Origin: Rhizobium vallis
Lineage (GTDB): Bacteria; Pseudomonadota; Alphaproteobacteria; Rhizobiales; Rhizobiaceae
NCBI RefSeq assembly: GCF_003985155.1
Contig: NZ_ML133689.1
Span: 1-64,000 of the forward strand
Reading direction: 5' to 3'
Length of the DNA stretch: 64,000 nt
Of the stretch, positions 48,717 through 59,791 are shown one piece after another. The stretch's first letter is position 1, and each line of letters starts with the position of its first letter. Both the position numbers and the translations under genes were made by a program. The notes beneath the pieces were generated by a model that had not been told where the DNA came from, made no database searches, and worked only from the letters and a program-made list of their open reading frames with translations.

Positions 48717-49559
48717 TTAACGATCCGCTACGAAGGCCTGCTTCTGGCTGCCGAGACCTTCGATACCGAGCTCTACGACGTCGCCATCCTTGAGATAATG
48801 CGGCGGTTTCATGCCCATGCCGACGCCGGGAGGCGTGCCGGTGGAAATCACATCGCCCGGATGCAGCGACATGAACTGGCTGAGATAGGAAACGATGTGG
48901 GCAACACCATAGACCATGGTCTTGGACGAGCCGTTCTGCATCGTCTCGCCATTGACCTTCAGCCACATGCCGAGGTTTTGCGGGTCGGTGATCTCGTCCT
49001 TGGTGACCAGCCACGGGCCGATCGGTCCGAAGGTGTCGCAGGACTTGCCCTTGGTCCACTGGCCGGCGCGTTCCGTCTGGAAGGCGCGCTCGGAAACGTC
49101 ATGGGAAACACAGTAGCCGGCGACGTAGTCGAGCGCGTCGGCTTCGCTGACGTATTTTGCAGTCTTGCCGATGACGACGCCGAGTTCGACCTCCCAATCA
49201 GTCTTTTCGGAGCCGCGCGGAATACGCACGGTATCGTTCGGACCAACGATGGCCGAGGTCGCCTTCATGAAGATCACCGGCTCGGGCGGCACGGTCGCAC
49301 CGGTTTCGGCAGCGTGGTCAGAGAAATTGAGGCCGATGCAGATGAATTTGCCGGTGCCCGCGACGCAGGCGCCGATGCGGCCGGAAGTAAGCTCCGGAAG
49401 GCTGTTCGGATCGATCGCAGCAATCTTTGCAAGACCGGCCGGCGAAATCGCTTCGCCGCCGATATCGGCGACATGGCCGGAGAGATCGCGGATATTACCA
49501 TCGGCATCGAGAAGCGCGGGTTTTTCATTGCCTGCTTCGCCAACACGCATCAGCTTCAT
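48717..49559 (-). CDS. Fumarylacetoacetate hydrolase family protein
   Basis: 280 residues from ATG 49559, preceded by a perfect AAGGAGG. Metal-dependent FAH fold: GLNFSDHAAETG near 76-87, DWEVELGVVIGK near 120 (Glu and Asp ligands), GYCVSHDVSERAFQ, STGTPPGVGMGM near 240. Such enzymes cleave C-C bonds of acylpyruvates or act as ureidoglycolate lyase or 2,4-diketo-3-deoxy sugar acid hydrolases; the substrate cannot be told. Single gene, no catabolic partners beside it. Confidence 0.9.
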   Translation of the reverse strand: MKLMRVGEAGNEKPALLDADGNIRDLSGHVADIGGEAISPAGLAKIAAIDPNSLPELTSGRIGACVAGTGKFICIGLNFSDHAAETGATVPPEPVIFMKATSAIVGPNDTVRIPRGSEKTDWEVELGVVIGKTAKYVSEADALDYVAGYCVSHDVSERAFQTERAGQWTKGKSCDTFGPIGPWLVTKDEITDPQNLGMWLKVNGETMQNGSSKTMVYGVAHIVSYLSQFMSLHPGDVISTGTPPGVGMGMKPPHYLKDGDVVELGIEGLGSQKQAFVADR

Positions 49560-49707
49560 GGAATTCCTCCTTATCGAAAACGAATTTGCAGCCACCTATG
49601 AACGAATTATTCATCGGTGTCATTACGGCTTTGCCGGGAAGCGGTACGGCTTTCCGCGATTCAGGGGATTTTCTTCCCGAACCGCTTATACATTCCGGCC
49701 TCATGCC

Positions 49708-50661
49708 CTAAAAAATTTCTGCAAGATCGGGACCGACAGGAACGATCTTCGTCGGATTGAGGCTTTCGATCGAATAATAGCCGCGCTTGATATGATCGAA
49801 GTTCACCGTCTCGGCGATGCCGGGCCACTCCAGCATGCGGCGGCAGAAAGCGCGCAGATTGGCATAGTCGGAAAGCCGGCGCAGATTGCATTTGAAGATG
49901 CCGTGATAGGCGACGTCAAAACGCACCAACGTCACGAAAAGGCGGATATCGCTTTCCGTGGGATGATCGGCAAATAGGAAAGGCCGGCTTCCGAACTGCG
50001 GTTCGACCCAATCCAGGCAAGAGAAAACATCGGCAAAGGCTTCTTCATAGGCGATCTGCGTGGTGGCGAAACCGGAACGGTAGACGCCGTTGTTGAGGGC
50101 GGGATAGATGCGGTCGTTGAAAGCATCGATCTCAGACCGTCTCTCCACGGGGTAAAGATCGATAGGATTCTTTGCCAGATCGCCAAAACCGCTGTTCAGC
50201 ATGCGCAGAATATCGGCGGATTCATTGTTGACGATGGTCTGCTTCTGCTTGTCCCAGAGAACCGGCACGGTGGCCCGGCCGGTGAAATCCGGCGCCGCCT
50301 GCTTATAAATTTCATGCATGTAGGTCATGCCGTTGACATGATCCGGCGTCGCGCCTGGATAATCGCCGAAGCGCCAACCCTGTTTTGTCAGCACCGGTTC
50401 TACGACGGAAAGGGAGATAGCATCTTCGAGGCCCTTGAGCTTGCGAGCGATCAGGGCACGTGAGGCCCAGGGGCAGATATAGGCGACATAGAGATGATAA
50501 CGACCGGCGACCGCTTCGAAGCCGCCCTCGCCCGTCGGCCCGGCGCTGCCGTCCGGCGTGACCCAGTTGCGGAAACTTGAGATCTGCCTGACGAAGCCGC
50601 CCTTTTCGTCTTTTGCCTGAACGGGCTGCCAGTCTTCCGTCCATTTTCCGTTCACCAGCAT
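49708..50661 (-). CDS. Glutathionyl-hydroquinone reductase (Xi-class GST)
   Basis: 317 residues from ATG 50661; an upstream in-frame start adds eight residues. The active site CPWASRALI with Cys63, long N-terminal extension, and the ARIDAF-like region (RSEIDAFNDRIYPALNNGVY) identify the Xi class (YqjG/EcmB). Reduces glutathionyl-hydroquinones, recycling quinone adducts. It is divergent from the DUF2218 gene with 172 bases between starts. Confidence 0.92.
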   Translation of the reverse strand: MLVNGKWTEDWQPVQAKDEKGGFVRQISSFRNWVTPDGSAGPTGEGGFEAVAGRYHLYVAYICPWASRALIARKLKGLEDAISLSVVEPVLTKQGWRFGDYPGATPDHVNGMTYMHEIYKQAAPDFTGRATVPVLWDKQKQTIVNNESADILRMLNSGFGDLAKNPIDLYPVERRSEIDAFNDRIYPALNNGVYRSGFATTQIAYEEAFADVFSCLDWVEPQFGSRPFLFADHPTESDIRLFVTLVRFDVAYHGIFKCNLRRLSDYANLRAFCRRMLEWPGIAETVNFDHIKRGYYSIESLNPTKIVPVGPDLAEIF

Positions 50662-50833
50662 GCGCACTTCTCCGATCCATGTCACTGAAGCGGTTCAATA
50701 TCCTGCTTCGGCGCCCGCGTAAGGCCGCTTTTATGGAGACAGTCTGTGCACCCAAACTGCGACGACGCTGCGCTTGCCAAGCCGGCGAAGGAGGAAATAT
50801 GACTCCGATATACAAGATAACGTGGAGCTCGAA

Positions 50834-51118
50834 ATGCATCTCTCCAAGGCCGTCGTGCGCACCGAACATGCGAGCCGCTATCTACAGCAGCTTTGCAAAC
50901 ATTGGAGCCACAAGTTCAGCGTCGACTTCGATCCGCATAAGGGCCGAGTGCCGTTCAGCGATACCGCCGAGGTGACGTTTGCCGCCGACGATGCGGCGCT
51001 GACCATGACGCTTTCCGTTACAGACCCGGCTCAGCAGGCGAGGATGCAGGGCGTCATCGACGATCATCTGAAGCGCTTCGCTTTCCGCGAAGAACTCGAC
51101 ATCGTCTGGACGGACTGA
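50834..51118 (+). CDS. DUF2218 small protein
   Basis: 94 residues from ATG 50834, with GGAG 5 bases upstream. Contains RTEHASRYLQQLCKHWSHKF near 9-28 and a C-terminal LKRFAFREEL typical of DUF2218. No signal peptide or membrane helix. The function of the family is unknown; some members lie near siderophore or metal genes, but nothing here supports that. The frame is open upstream to 50774 but without need. 43 bases before the nitroreductase gene, perhaps co-transcribed. Confidence 0.8.
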   Translation: MHLSKAVVRTEHASRYLQQLCKHWSHKFSVDFDPHKGRVPFSDTAEVTFAADDAALTMTLSVTDPAQQARMQGVIDDHLKRFAFREELDIVWTD

Positions 51119-51161
51119 TCCGGCCTAGCCCAAATTATTTGCCTCGAACATTGGAACAAGC

Positions 51162-51761
51162 ATGACGAAGAGTAACAACCGCGAATCCCAATATCCGATC
51201 GATCCCATGTTTCTCGACCGCTGGTCGCCGCGCGCCTTCACCGGCGAAATCATCGAGGAAGCGCAGCTGCTCAGCCTCCTCGACGCCGCCCATTGGGCGC
51301 CGTCCTCCTCCAACCATCAGCCCTGGCGGTTCATCTATGCCCTCAAAGGCTCGGAGCATTGGGAAAAATTTGTCGCATTGCTCGTCGATGCCAACCAGGA
51401 ATGGGCGAAGAACGCTTCGGCGCTGATCTTCGTCGTGTCGCGCGCCTTTACGGGTGCTGCCGGCTCAGCTGAGGAAAAGCCGAGCTACACCCATTCCTTC
51501 GATACAGGGACTGCCTGGGGATATCTGGCGCTGCAGGCGCGCCTTTCCGGTTTCTATGCCCATGGCATGGCCGGCATCAAGCTTGAGGAAATCAGAAAGA
51601 CCTTTGGTATTCCAGAGGGTTACCGGGTCGAGGCTGGTGTTGCCGTCGGTCGCCTGGCCGACAAGAGCGTCCTTTCCGAGCGCAATCAGGCGCGCGAATT
51701 CCCCAGCCAACGCAAGCCGCTCTCTGACGTTGCCTTCAACGGCCGTTTCATCGCGGACTGA
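51162..51761 (+). CDS. Nitroreductase family flavoprotein
   Basis: 199 residues. FMN-binding nitroreductase fold: RWSPRAFTGEII near 21, APSSSNHQPWRFIYA near 46 and ALQARLSGFYAHGMAGI near 126. Acts as an NAD(P)H-dependent reductase on nitro compounds, quinones or flavins. Lies between DUF2218 and the gyrB terminator. Precise substrate unknown. Confidence 0.9.
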   Translation: MTKSNNRESQYPIDPMFLDRWSPRAFTGEIIEEAQLLSLLDAAHWAPSSSNHQPWRFIYALKGSEHWEKFVALLVDANQEWAKNASALIFVVSRAFTGAAGSAEEKPSYTHSFDTGTAWGYLALQARLSGFYAHGMAGIKLEEIRKTFGIPEGYRVEAGVAVGRLADKSVLSERNQAREFPSQRKPLSDVAFNGRFIAD

Positions 51762-51798
51762 CGCGAAGCTCAGCCAAGCAGAAGTCAGAATAAAGAAA

Positions 51799-51833
51799 AG
51801 CCCCGCCATCCAGGGATAGCGGGGCTCTTTGTT
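51799..51833. terminator. Terminator between the nitroreductase gene and gyrB
   Basis: AGCCCCGC (51799-51806), 12-base loop, GCGGGGCT (51819-51826), then CTTTGTT on the + strand; an A-rich shoulder (AAAGAAA) gives a T-rich tail on the minus strand, so it may also end gyrB transcription. Confidence 0.85.
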
Positions 51834-51846
51834 CTCTAAAGCTCAA

Positions 51847-54417
<2,571 letters not shown>

Positions 54418-54795
54418 TTATGACGCTTTTCCGTCGCCTTTGCCGCCATTTTCGAGAAGAGCGGATAACCGGCCGATCTCGGCGCTGTCAAGGTTGCGAA
54501 TCTGGCGCGCCAGCCGATTGGCAAATTCGGTATGTTCGGGGGGCAGGCCTGAGGTGTCAATGACGACGCGCGGGTCCGAAGAACGGGCAAGCAGGAACAA
54601 TTCCTCGGCCTCGTCCCAGATGATGTTGAAATAGCCGGCGATGCGCTGCAGCAGATCGAATGTCGGCAGGCCGCGGTTTCCATGTTCGAGTGCCGAGAGA
54701 TAGGCGGGAGAGACATTCAGCGCTTGTGCCATCTCCTTCTGCGAGACGCCCTTGCGCGCTCTCAGCCTGCGAACCGCCTCTCCGAAAGGTGTCAT
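54418..54795 (-). CDS. XRE-family transcriptional regulator
   Basis: 125 residues. N-terminal Cro/CI helix-turn-helix: FGEAVRRLRARKGVSQKEMA and LNVSPAYLSALEHGNRG (residues 4-42), followed by a short C-terminal region (DEAEELFLLARSSDPRV, HTEFANRLARQIRNLD) with possible dimerisation helices. Its start overlaps the end of the Smr gene by 4 bases, so it belongs to the Tim44-mltA-smr-xre transcript running away from secB. Targets unknown. Confidence 0.9.
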   Translation of the reverse strand: MTPFGEAVRRLRARKGVSQKEMAQALNVSPAYLSALEHGNRGLPTFDLLQRIAGYFNIIWDEAEELFLLARSSDPRVVIDTSGLPPEHTEFANRLARQIRNLDSAEIGRLSALLENGGKGDGKAS

Positions 54796-55361
54796 GGCCT
54801 TTCCCCATGCCGCCGGGACAGGCGGATATAGAGTGCGCCCTCGCCGCCATGGTGATGCGCGGCCGGCTCATAGGAGGAGATCAGGTAGCGGAATTCCGGC
54901 TTTGAGAACCAGAGGGGCACGGCCCGTTTCAAGGCGCCCTCGCTGCCCATCGAACTGCCTTTGCCTGTTATGACGAGCACATGGCGCATACCGCGCTCAT
55001 GGGCGCGGATCAGGAAATCGAGAAGGATGGCGTGGGCCTCGCTCTGCACCAGCCCATGCAGGTCGATCCGCGCTTCGAGCGCCAGCCGGCCCTTGGCGAT
55101 CTTGCGCTTGACCGGCTTTTCGAGCGGGTGATGTACCCCGGCCGACGGTTTCAAGGCCGAGGGTGCAGCCGGCTGCAGCGGCATGGGCGAGGCGGCTGTC
55201 TGTTTTTCAGCTTTCTCCTGCTCGGCCGCCGCTTCTGCTTGCACGAGAAAGGCATCGAGTTCGGTCAGTTCACCCGCCTTGCCGGGCATCGGCCGGGTGC
55301 TGCGGGCGACCTTGCCCCAAAGGATCCTCTCATCGGCGTTGAGCTTGCGGTCCCTCGCCAT
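54792..55361 (-). CDS. Smr (MutS2 C-terminal) domain protein
   Basis: 189 residues. The N-terminal 95 residues are Ala/Pro/Lys-rich and low in complexity. The Smr domain (about 97-187) shows IDLHGLVQSEAH, LVITGKGSS and a late GEGALYIRLSRR; the DLHG and TGKG signatures mark the Smr nuclease fold. Stand-alone Smr proteins act on DNA or RNA (in E. coli SmrB cleaves mRNA at collided ribosomes); which one applies here is open. ATG shares its A with the mltA stop, so they are coupled. Confidence 0.88.
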   Translation of the reverse strand: MARDRKLNADERILWGKVARSTRPMPGKAGELTELDAFLVQAEAAAEQEKAEKQTAASPMPLQPAAPSALKPSAGVHHPLEKPVKRKIAKGRLALEARIDLHGLVQSEAHAILLDFLIRAHERGMRHVLVITGKGSSMGSEGALKRAVPLWFSKPEFRYLISSYEPAAHHHGGEGALYIRLSRRHGERP

Positions 55362-56476
55362 CAGTCGAATCTTTCGGCGGCGGCATTGGGAACGAGGATG
55401 ACGAAATCGGCGTCATTGCGGACGGTGCCTGCATTTTCTCCAGCCATATCCCCCGAGCCGGTGAAAATATCGCCCCGCGCCGGACCGACGATCGCCGAGC
55501 CGGTATCGAGCGCCAGCATCAGTCGGCGGAAGGGGCCCTGGTCGAGGTGGGTGAGACTTTCGGCACGGATGAAAAAGGGGAAGCCGAACGTATGGATCAT
55601 CCGGTCGACCGCAAGCGAGCGACCGGCAAGAAGGGGCACCTTTGCGGCGGCGACCGGACCTGCCTCAGGATCGGCAACCGGAGCTTCGCGGAAAAAAATA
55701 TAGGAGCGATTGTGCCGTAGCACTTCGTCCACCTGTTCGGGATTACGCGCCAGCCAGGCGCGGATCGACTGCATCGAAATCTCGGCCCGGTCGATTTCGC
55801 CGCGCTCGATCAGCAGCTTGCCGATCGCCGAGAACGGATGGCCGGCCTTCGCCGAATAGGTGATGCGGCCGATGCGGCCATCCCTGTAACGCAGGCGAGC
55901 GGCACCCTGGACATGCACGAAGAAGACATCAACCTTCGATTTCGCCCAGGCGATTTCGAGGCCCCGGCCTTCGAGAAAGCCTTCATCGATCGCGCGGCGA
56001 TCCGGATAGGCACTGACCCGGCCCTCGTGCAGACGGCCGAAAACATAGGCTTGGTCGAGCTCGGCGGGACGGTTGGCGTCGTCAATATCGACCAGATCGT
56101 CCGGGCGGCGATAGAAGGGAAACCGGAAAATCTCGTCCGGCTGTTCCGACACATCGATCTCGGGTTCGTAGAAGGCGGTGACGAAGCCGGAATTGCCGTC
56201 CTTTCGACGGATCAGAAAGGGTCGACAGTGCCTCTCGAAAAAGGTGCGTGCCGATTCCGGAGATGAGGGAATGAAATCTTCTGCGGCAAGCAGCAGCGGA
56301 AGCAAGTCTTCCGAACTCAGGCCGAGCGATCCGGTGCGGTAGGGTTTGACATCGGTGATCTGCCGCCGGCAGCTCCGCATGACTTCAAAAAGGCCGGAGG
56401 GATCGTCATCCTTCCAGCCTTCCAAACTATCGAAGCTCACAGCTTGCAGGACGAAGTCCGATGCCTGATCACTCAT
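55361..56476 (-). CDS. mltA: MltA-type lytic murein transglycosylase
   Basis: 371 residues from ATG 56476. Barwin-like/3D domain: VTAFYEPEI near 98, FVHVQGAARLRY near 187, and LDTGSAIVGPARGDIFTGSG near 325 with the catalytic Asp of MltA. The enzyme cuts glycan strands to 1,6-anhydro-MurNAc. No signal peptide or lipobox is visible at the N-terminus (MSDQASDFVLQAV, then a charged region); extending to 56497 adds only MWRPNRN. Overlaps the Tim44-like gene by 8 bases. Confidence 0.88.
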   Translation of the reverse strand: MSDQASDFVLQAVSFDSLEGWKDDDPSGLFEVMRSCRRQITDVKPYRTGSLGLSSEDLLPLLLAAEDFIPSSPESARTFFERHCRPFLIRRKDGNSGFVTAFYEPEIDVSEQPDEIFRFPFYRRPDDLVDIDDANRPAELDQAYVFGRLHEGRVSAYPDRRAIDEGFLEGRGLEIAWAKSKVDVFFVHVQGAARLRYRDGRIGRITYSAKAGHPFSAIGKLLIERGEIDRAEISMQSIRAWLARNPEQVDEVLRHNRSYIFFREAPVADPEAGPVAAAKVPLLAGRSLAVDRMIHTFGFPFFIRAESLTHLDQGPFRRLMLALDTGSAIVGPARGDIFTGSGDMAGENAGTVRNDADFVILVPNAAAERFD

Positions 56477-57173
56477 GTTCCGATTCGGTCGCCACAAGTT
56501 TCCAGTTCGGATCGCGCGAGCGGGTATCGCGGGCGAAGGTCCAGAGGTCGTTGACCTCGGCGACGTTTTCAGCGTCGCCCTCGATCAGTGCATCGGCCTT
56601 GTCGTAGGTTGCCGATATCAGCTGGCTGACTATACGCATGGTGATTTGGGCCTCGCTGCCCTTCGTCTCCGCATGGGTAATTTCGGCCTTGTCGATGCCG
56701 ACGAAGGTCGATTTTACCTTTTCACCCCGGGCTTCGCGATCGGCAATCGCCGCCTCGAACCCGTCATAGACTTCGCGGGACAAAAGGTTCTTCAGCGATT
56801 TCCGGTCGCCATCGGCATAGGCCATGACGATCATCTCGTAGGCCATGCGGGCGCCGTTCACAAATTCCTTCGGATTGAACGAGGGATCGGCCTTGTTCAG
56901 CGCGCGCAGTGATTCGTTGAGCGGCGTTCCGGGAGCAGCGAAGGCATCGATGGCGGAGTAGCGGTCCTCATCCTCGGCCGTCGCGTCGCGTCGCGGCAGC
57001 GTCACGACCTTGCCGGCATCGGCGGCTTCGGCCGGAGCCGCATCCCGCGGTGTATAAAGATCGCGTGGCGGCTTCTCATTTCCGGTGCGACGTCCGAGAA
57101 CGGACCGGAGCTGAAAGAAAATCAGCACCGCCGCCACCAGGAAGAATAATGTGATGAAGTCGTTCGAACTCAT
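56469..57173 (-). CDS. Tim44/TimA-domain inner-membrane protein
   Basis: 234 residues from ATG 57173. One N-terminal membrane helix (FITLFFLVAAVLIFFQL, residues 6-22), a low-complexity linker, then a Tim44-like C-terminal domain (about 95-232) with NPKEFVNGARMAYEMIVMAYADGD and DLWTFARDTRSRDPNWKL. Bacterial relatives (TimA) are membrane-bound on the cytoplasmic or periplasmic face; role not settled. First gene of the mltA-smr-xre transcript, divergent from fxsA/secB with 134 bases between. Confidence 0.88.
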   Translation of the reverse strand: MSSNDFITLFFLVAAVLIFFQLRSVLGRRTGNEKPPRDLYTPRDAAPAEAADAGKVVTLPRRDATAEDEDRYSAIDAFAAPGTPLNESLRALNKADPSFNPKEFVNGARMAYEMIVMAYADGDRKSLKNLLSREVYDGFEAAIADREARGEKVKSTFVGIDKAEITHAETKGSEAQITMRIVSQLISATYDKADALIEGDAENVAEVNDLWTFARDTRSRDPNWKLVATESEHE

Positions 57174-57307
57174 ATCGTATCGCAACCGCCGTTAACATCT
57201 CTGATTTGTACTCCCATATAGTCCGCCTATACAGATGATTCAAATGATGGCTGGCATCTTCGCCGGCGCTCAAGAGGAGACCGGCAAAGCCCGGGGAAAT
57301 CACGACC

Positions 57308-57814
57308 ATGCGTTTTTCGATCCTGCCAGCTTTCATCCTGCTGCTGCCGCTCGCCGAAATTGCCGGTTTCGTCGTGGTCGGCCGGACGATCGGACTGGCG
57401 CTGACGCTTGCGCTCGTCATGGCGAGCTTCGTTATCGGCGTGATCCTGCTGCGTAAGCAGGGCATCGGCATCCTCCGTCGCATGTCGAGCGAGGGCCGAA
57501 ACGGGGTGATGCCGGGCCGCGAGCTGTTGCAGCCTGCAATGAACGTCATCGCCTCATTGCTCCTCATCATTCCCGGCTTCCTCACGGATATCATCGCGAT
57601 CTTCATCCTCATCCCGCCGGTGCGCGATTTCGTCTGGCGGGCGATCGCCAGACGCTTCGTCGTCGTCAATGCCAAGAGCGGCTATTCCGCTGATCCGCAA
57701 CCCGACGTCCGCGACCGGAAACCGAATTCGAAGGTGGTCGATCTCGACGAGGAGGACTATCATAGGGAGCCGAAGCCCAACTCGCCCTGGTCCGGTAAAC
57801 ATCTCGGCGATTGA
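57308..57814 (+). CDS. fxsA: FxsA family membrane protein
   Basis: 168 residues. Hydrophobic segments at about 5-22, 27-47 and 76-98 with the family patterns [21 protein letters not shown] and PGFLTDIIA, then a cytoplasmic, charged tail. FxsA in E. coli relieves F-plasmid exclusion of phage T7; native role unknown. 102 bases upstream of secB and probably co-transcribed. Confidence 0.9.
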   Translation: MRFSILPAFILLLPLAEIAGFVVVGRTIGLALTLALVMASFVIGVILLRKQGIGILRRMSSEGRNGVMPGRELLQPAMNVIASLLLIIPGFLTDIIAIFILIPPVRDFVWRAIARRFVVVNAKSGYSADPQPDVRDRKPNSKVVDLDEEDYHREPKPNSPWSGKHLGD

Positions 57815-57915
57815 GGCGTTACGGCCGTTTGAACGCGGCCGGTGCCCAGGGTTGTAAGCCCTTCCCTGAAATGTTAGATGGCGGCACCATTCCCATGCCC
57901 CTCGAGGAAAAGCCA

Positions 57916-58398
57916 ATGGCAGACGATAACAACAGCAACGGTGCAACCAGCCCCACTCTTTCGATCCTTGCGCAATATACCAAGGACCTTTCCTTCGAAA
58001 ATCCGGGTGCTCCGCGTTCGCTGCAGGCCCGCGACAAGGCGCCGACGATCAACATCAATGTGAACGTCAACGCCAACCCGCTTTCCGATACGGATTTCGA
58101 CGTCGTTCTGTCGCTGAATGCCGAAGCCAAGGACGGCGACAAGACGGTCTTCCACACCGAGCTCGTTTATGGCGGCGTCTTCCGCGTGGCCGGTTTCCCG
58201 CAGGAGCACATGCTGCCGGTTCTCTTCATCGAGTGCCCGCGCATGCTCTTCCCCTTCGCCCGTCAGATCATCGCCGACGTTACCCGCAACGGCGGTTTCC
58301 CGCCGCTGATGATCGACCCGATCGACTTCACGCAGATGTTCGCCCAGCGCGTTGCCGAAGAACAGGCCCGCGCCAAGGTTGACGCCGTTCCGAACTGA
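57916..58398 (+). CDS. secB: Protein-export chaperone SecB
   Basis: 160 residues from ATG 57916 with GAGGAAAAG upstream; an earlier in-frame start at 57811 lacks a good site. Core SecB pattern: [18 protein letters not shown], then [19 protein letters not shown] near 128-146. Keeps preproteins unfolded for SecA. In the group secB-dnaQ-coaE-aroE next to oriC, a conserved neighbourhood in rhizobia. Followed by a terminator. Confidence 0.97.
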   Translation: MADDNNSNGATSPTLSILAQYTKDLSFENPGAPRSLQARDKAPTININVNVNANPLSDTDFDVVLSLNAEAKDGDKTVFHTELVYGGVFRVAGFPQEHMLPVLFIECPRMLFPFARQIIADVTRNGGFPPLMIDPIDFTQMFAQRVAEEQARAKVDAVPN

Positions 58399-58423
58399 TC
58401 GAAGCTTTTCGGTTGAAATACGG

Positions 58424-58449
58424 ATGCCCGGGCAAGTCCCGGGCATTTT
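58424..58449 (+). terminator. Rho-independent terminator of secB
   Basis: ATGCCCGGG (58424-58432), CAAGT loop, CCCGGGCAT (58438-58446), followed by TTTC. 25 bases after the secB stop and just before the convergent dnaQ stop; the minus-strand side has no T-run. Confidence 0.88.
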
Positions 58450-58463
58450 CAATTGAGGTTGGT

Positions 58464-59186
58464 TCAATTGGGGTTGGCGTATTTTGCCCAGATGCCTTTT
58501 TCACCGAGCTTGGCGACAAGCGCCTGATGCGCCTGCGCCTCGGCCTCGTTGAGGCGCGAAGGGAGCGGTCGCGGTCGCTGAAGCACGGCGGCAATCACCA
58601 CATCGTCCTCCATCGCCATTTCGCCGCGAGCCGTCTGACCGGATTGACCCGACATGCCGAGGCCAAGAGCAGCCTGCCTGCCGCCGATCATCTCGATATA
58701 GACTTCGGCAAGCAGTTCGGAGTCGAGCAATGCGCCGTGTTTGGTGCGATGCGAATTGTCGATGCCGTAACGCCGGCAGAGCGCGTCGAGTGAATTCGGC
58801 CCCATCGGGTGTTTGCGCCGTGCCATCGAGAGGGTATCGACCACCCGTTCCGGCAGGATCGGCGGCAATCCGATCCGCGCGAATTCGGCGTTGATGAAGC
58901 CCATATCGAAGGTGGCGTTATGGGCAATCCACTTCGCATCGCCGAAGAAAGCGAGGATCTCTTCGGCCACGTCCGCAAACGGCTTCTTGTCCTTCAGGAA
59001 TTCATCGGTGATGCCGTGCACGGCGAGCGCATCCGGATGAACCTTCTGATCTCCCGGATTGATGAAGATATGGATCACGTTGCCGGTGGGGAAATGGTTG
59101 AAAAGTTCGATGCCGCCGATTTCGATGATGCGGTCGGCGCGGTTGTCGAGGCCGGTCGTTTCCGTATCGAAGATGATCTCACGCAT
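58464..59186 (-). CDS. dnaQ: DNA polymerase III epsilon subunit (proofreading exonuclease)
   Basis: 240 residues from ATG 59186. DEDDh exonuclease: MREIIFDTETTGLD with Asp7 and Glu9, HNATFDMGFINAE, and the H-box HRTKHGALLDSELLAEVY. C-terminal tail about 60 residues binds polymerase alpha. Overlaps coaE by 8 bases; end of the transcript from ppsR through maf, aroE and coaE. Confidence 0.97.
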   Translation of the reverse strand: MREIIFDTETTGLDNRADRIIEIGGIELFNHFPTGNVIHIFINPGDQKVHPDALAVHGITDEFLKDKKPFADVAEEILAFFGDAKWIAHNATFDMGFINAEFARIGLPPILPERVVDTLSMARRKHPMGPNSLDALCRRYGIDNSHRTKHGALLDSELLAEVYIEMIGGRQAALGLGMSGQSGQTARGEMAMEDDVVIAAVLQRPRPLPSRLNEAEAQAHQALVAKLGEKGIWAKYANPN

Positions 59187-59790
59187 TCCGGAAATCTCCC
59201 TTGGCAATCCGCAATTTCAGATCGGCGATAATCTCAAGCACTCGTTCCCTCGTCTCCGCAATGGTGTCGCTGGTGTCGACCAGATAATCGGCGCGACGCC
59301 GTTTTTCCGCGTCCGGCGTTTGGCGAGAGAGAATCATGTCGAATTTTTCCTCAGTCATGTCTTCGCGCGCAAGCACCCTCTGGCGCTGAATCTGTGGATC
59401 GGTGGTGACAACGACGATGACATCCACTCTTTCCCAGGCACCGGTTTCGAAGAGCAGGGGTATATCGAGCAACACCATCTCGGCGCCGGCGGCGCGCTGC
59501 CGAGCCAGAAATTCCTCTTCGCGTTTGCGAACCAGCGGATGGACGATCATTTCGAGGCGTTTAAAACCGTCGGGATCGAGGGCGAGCTGGCGGCCGAGTT
59601 CATGGCGATCCACCACCCCGTCCTTCACAGTGCCTGGGAAGGCCGCATCCACCAATGGCGCTGCCTCGCCGGCATAGAGGTCGTGAACCACGGCATCGGA
59701 ATCGTTCAACGCAATTCCGGCATCTGCGAAGAGCTTTCCCGCCGTTGATTTTCCCATTCCGATGGAGCCGGTAAGGCCGATTCTCAACAT
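59179..59790 (-). CDS. coaE: Dephospho-CoA kinase
   Basis: 203 residues. Last step of CoA synthesis. P-loop GSIGMGKS at 8-15, LLDIPLLFETG near 102 and the NMP-binding VVTTDPQIQRQRVLAR are typical. Starts one base after the aroE stop and overlaps the dnaQ start. The pathway's coaA is encoded 40 kb away in this window. Confidence 0.97.
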   Translation of the reverse strand: MLRIGLTGSIGMGKSTAGKLFADAGIALNDSDAVVHDLYAGEAAPLVDAAFPGTVKDGVVDRHELGRQLALDPDGFKRLEMIVHPLVRKREEEFLARQRAAGAEMVLLDIPLLFETGAWERVDVIVVVTTDPQIQRQRVLAREDMTEEKFDMILSRQTPDAEKRRRADYLVDTSDTIAETRERVLEIIADLKLRIAKGDFRNA

Positions 59791-59791
59791 C

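Noticed and set aside
57815..57915. Terminator between fxsA and secB
   Set aside because: GGCCG/CGGCC and AGGG/CCCT stems are short and no T-run follows; read-through into secB is more likely.
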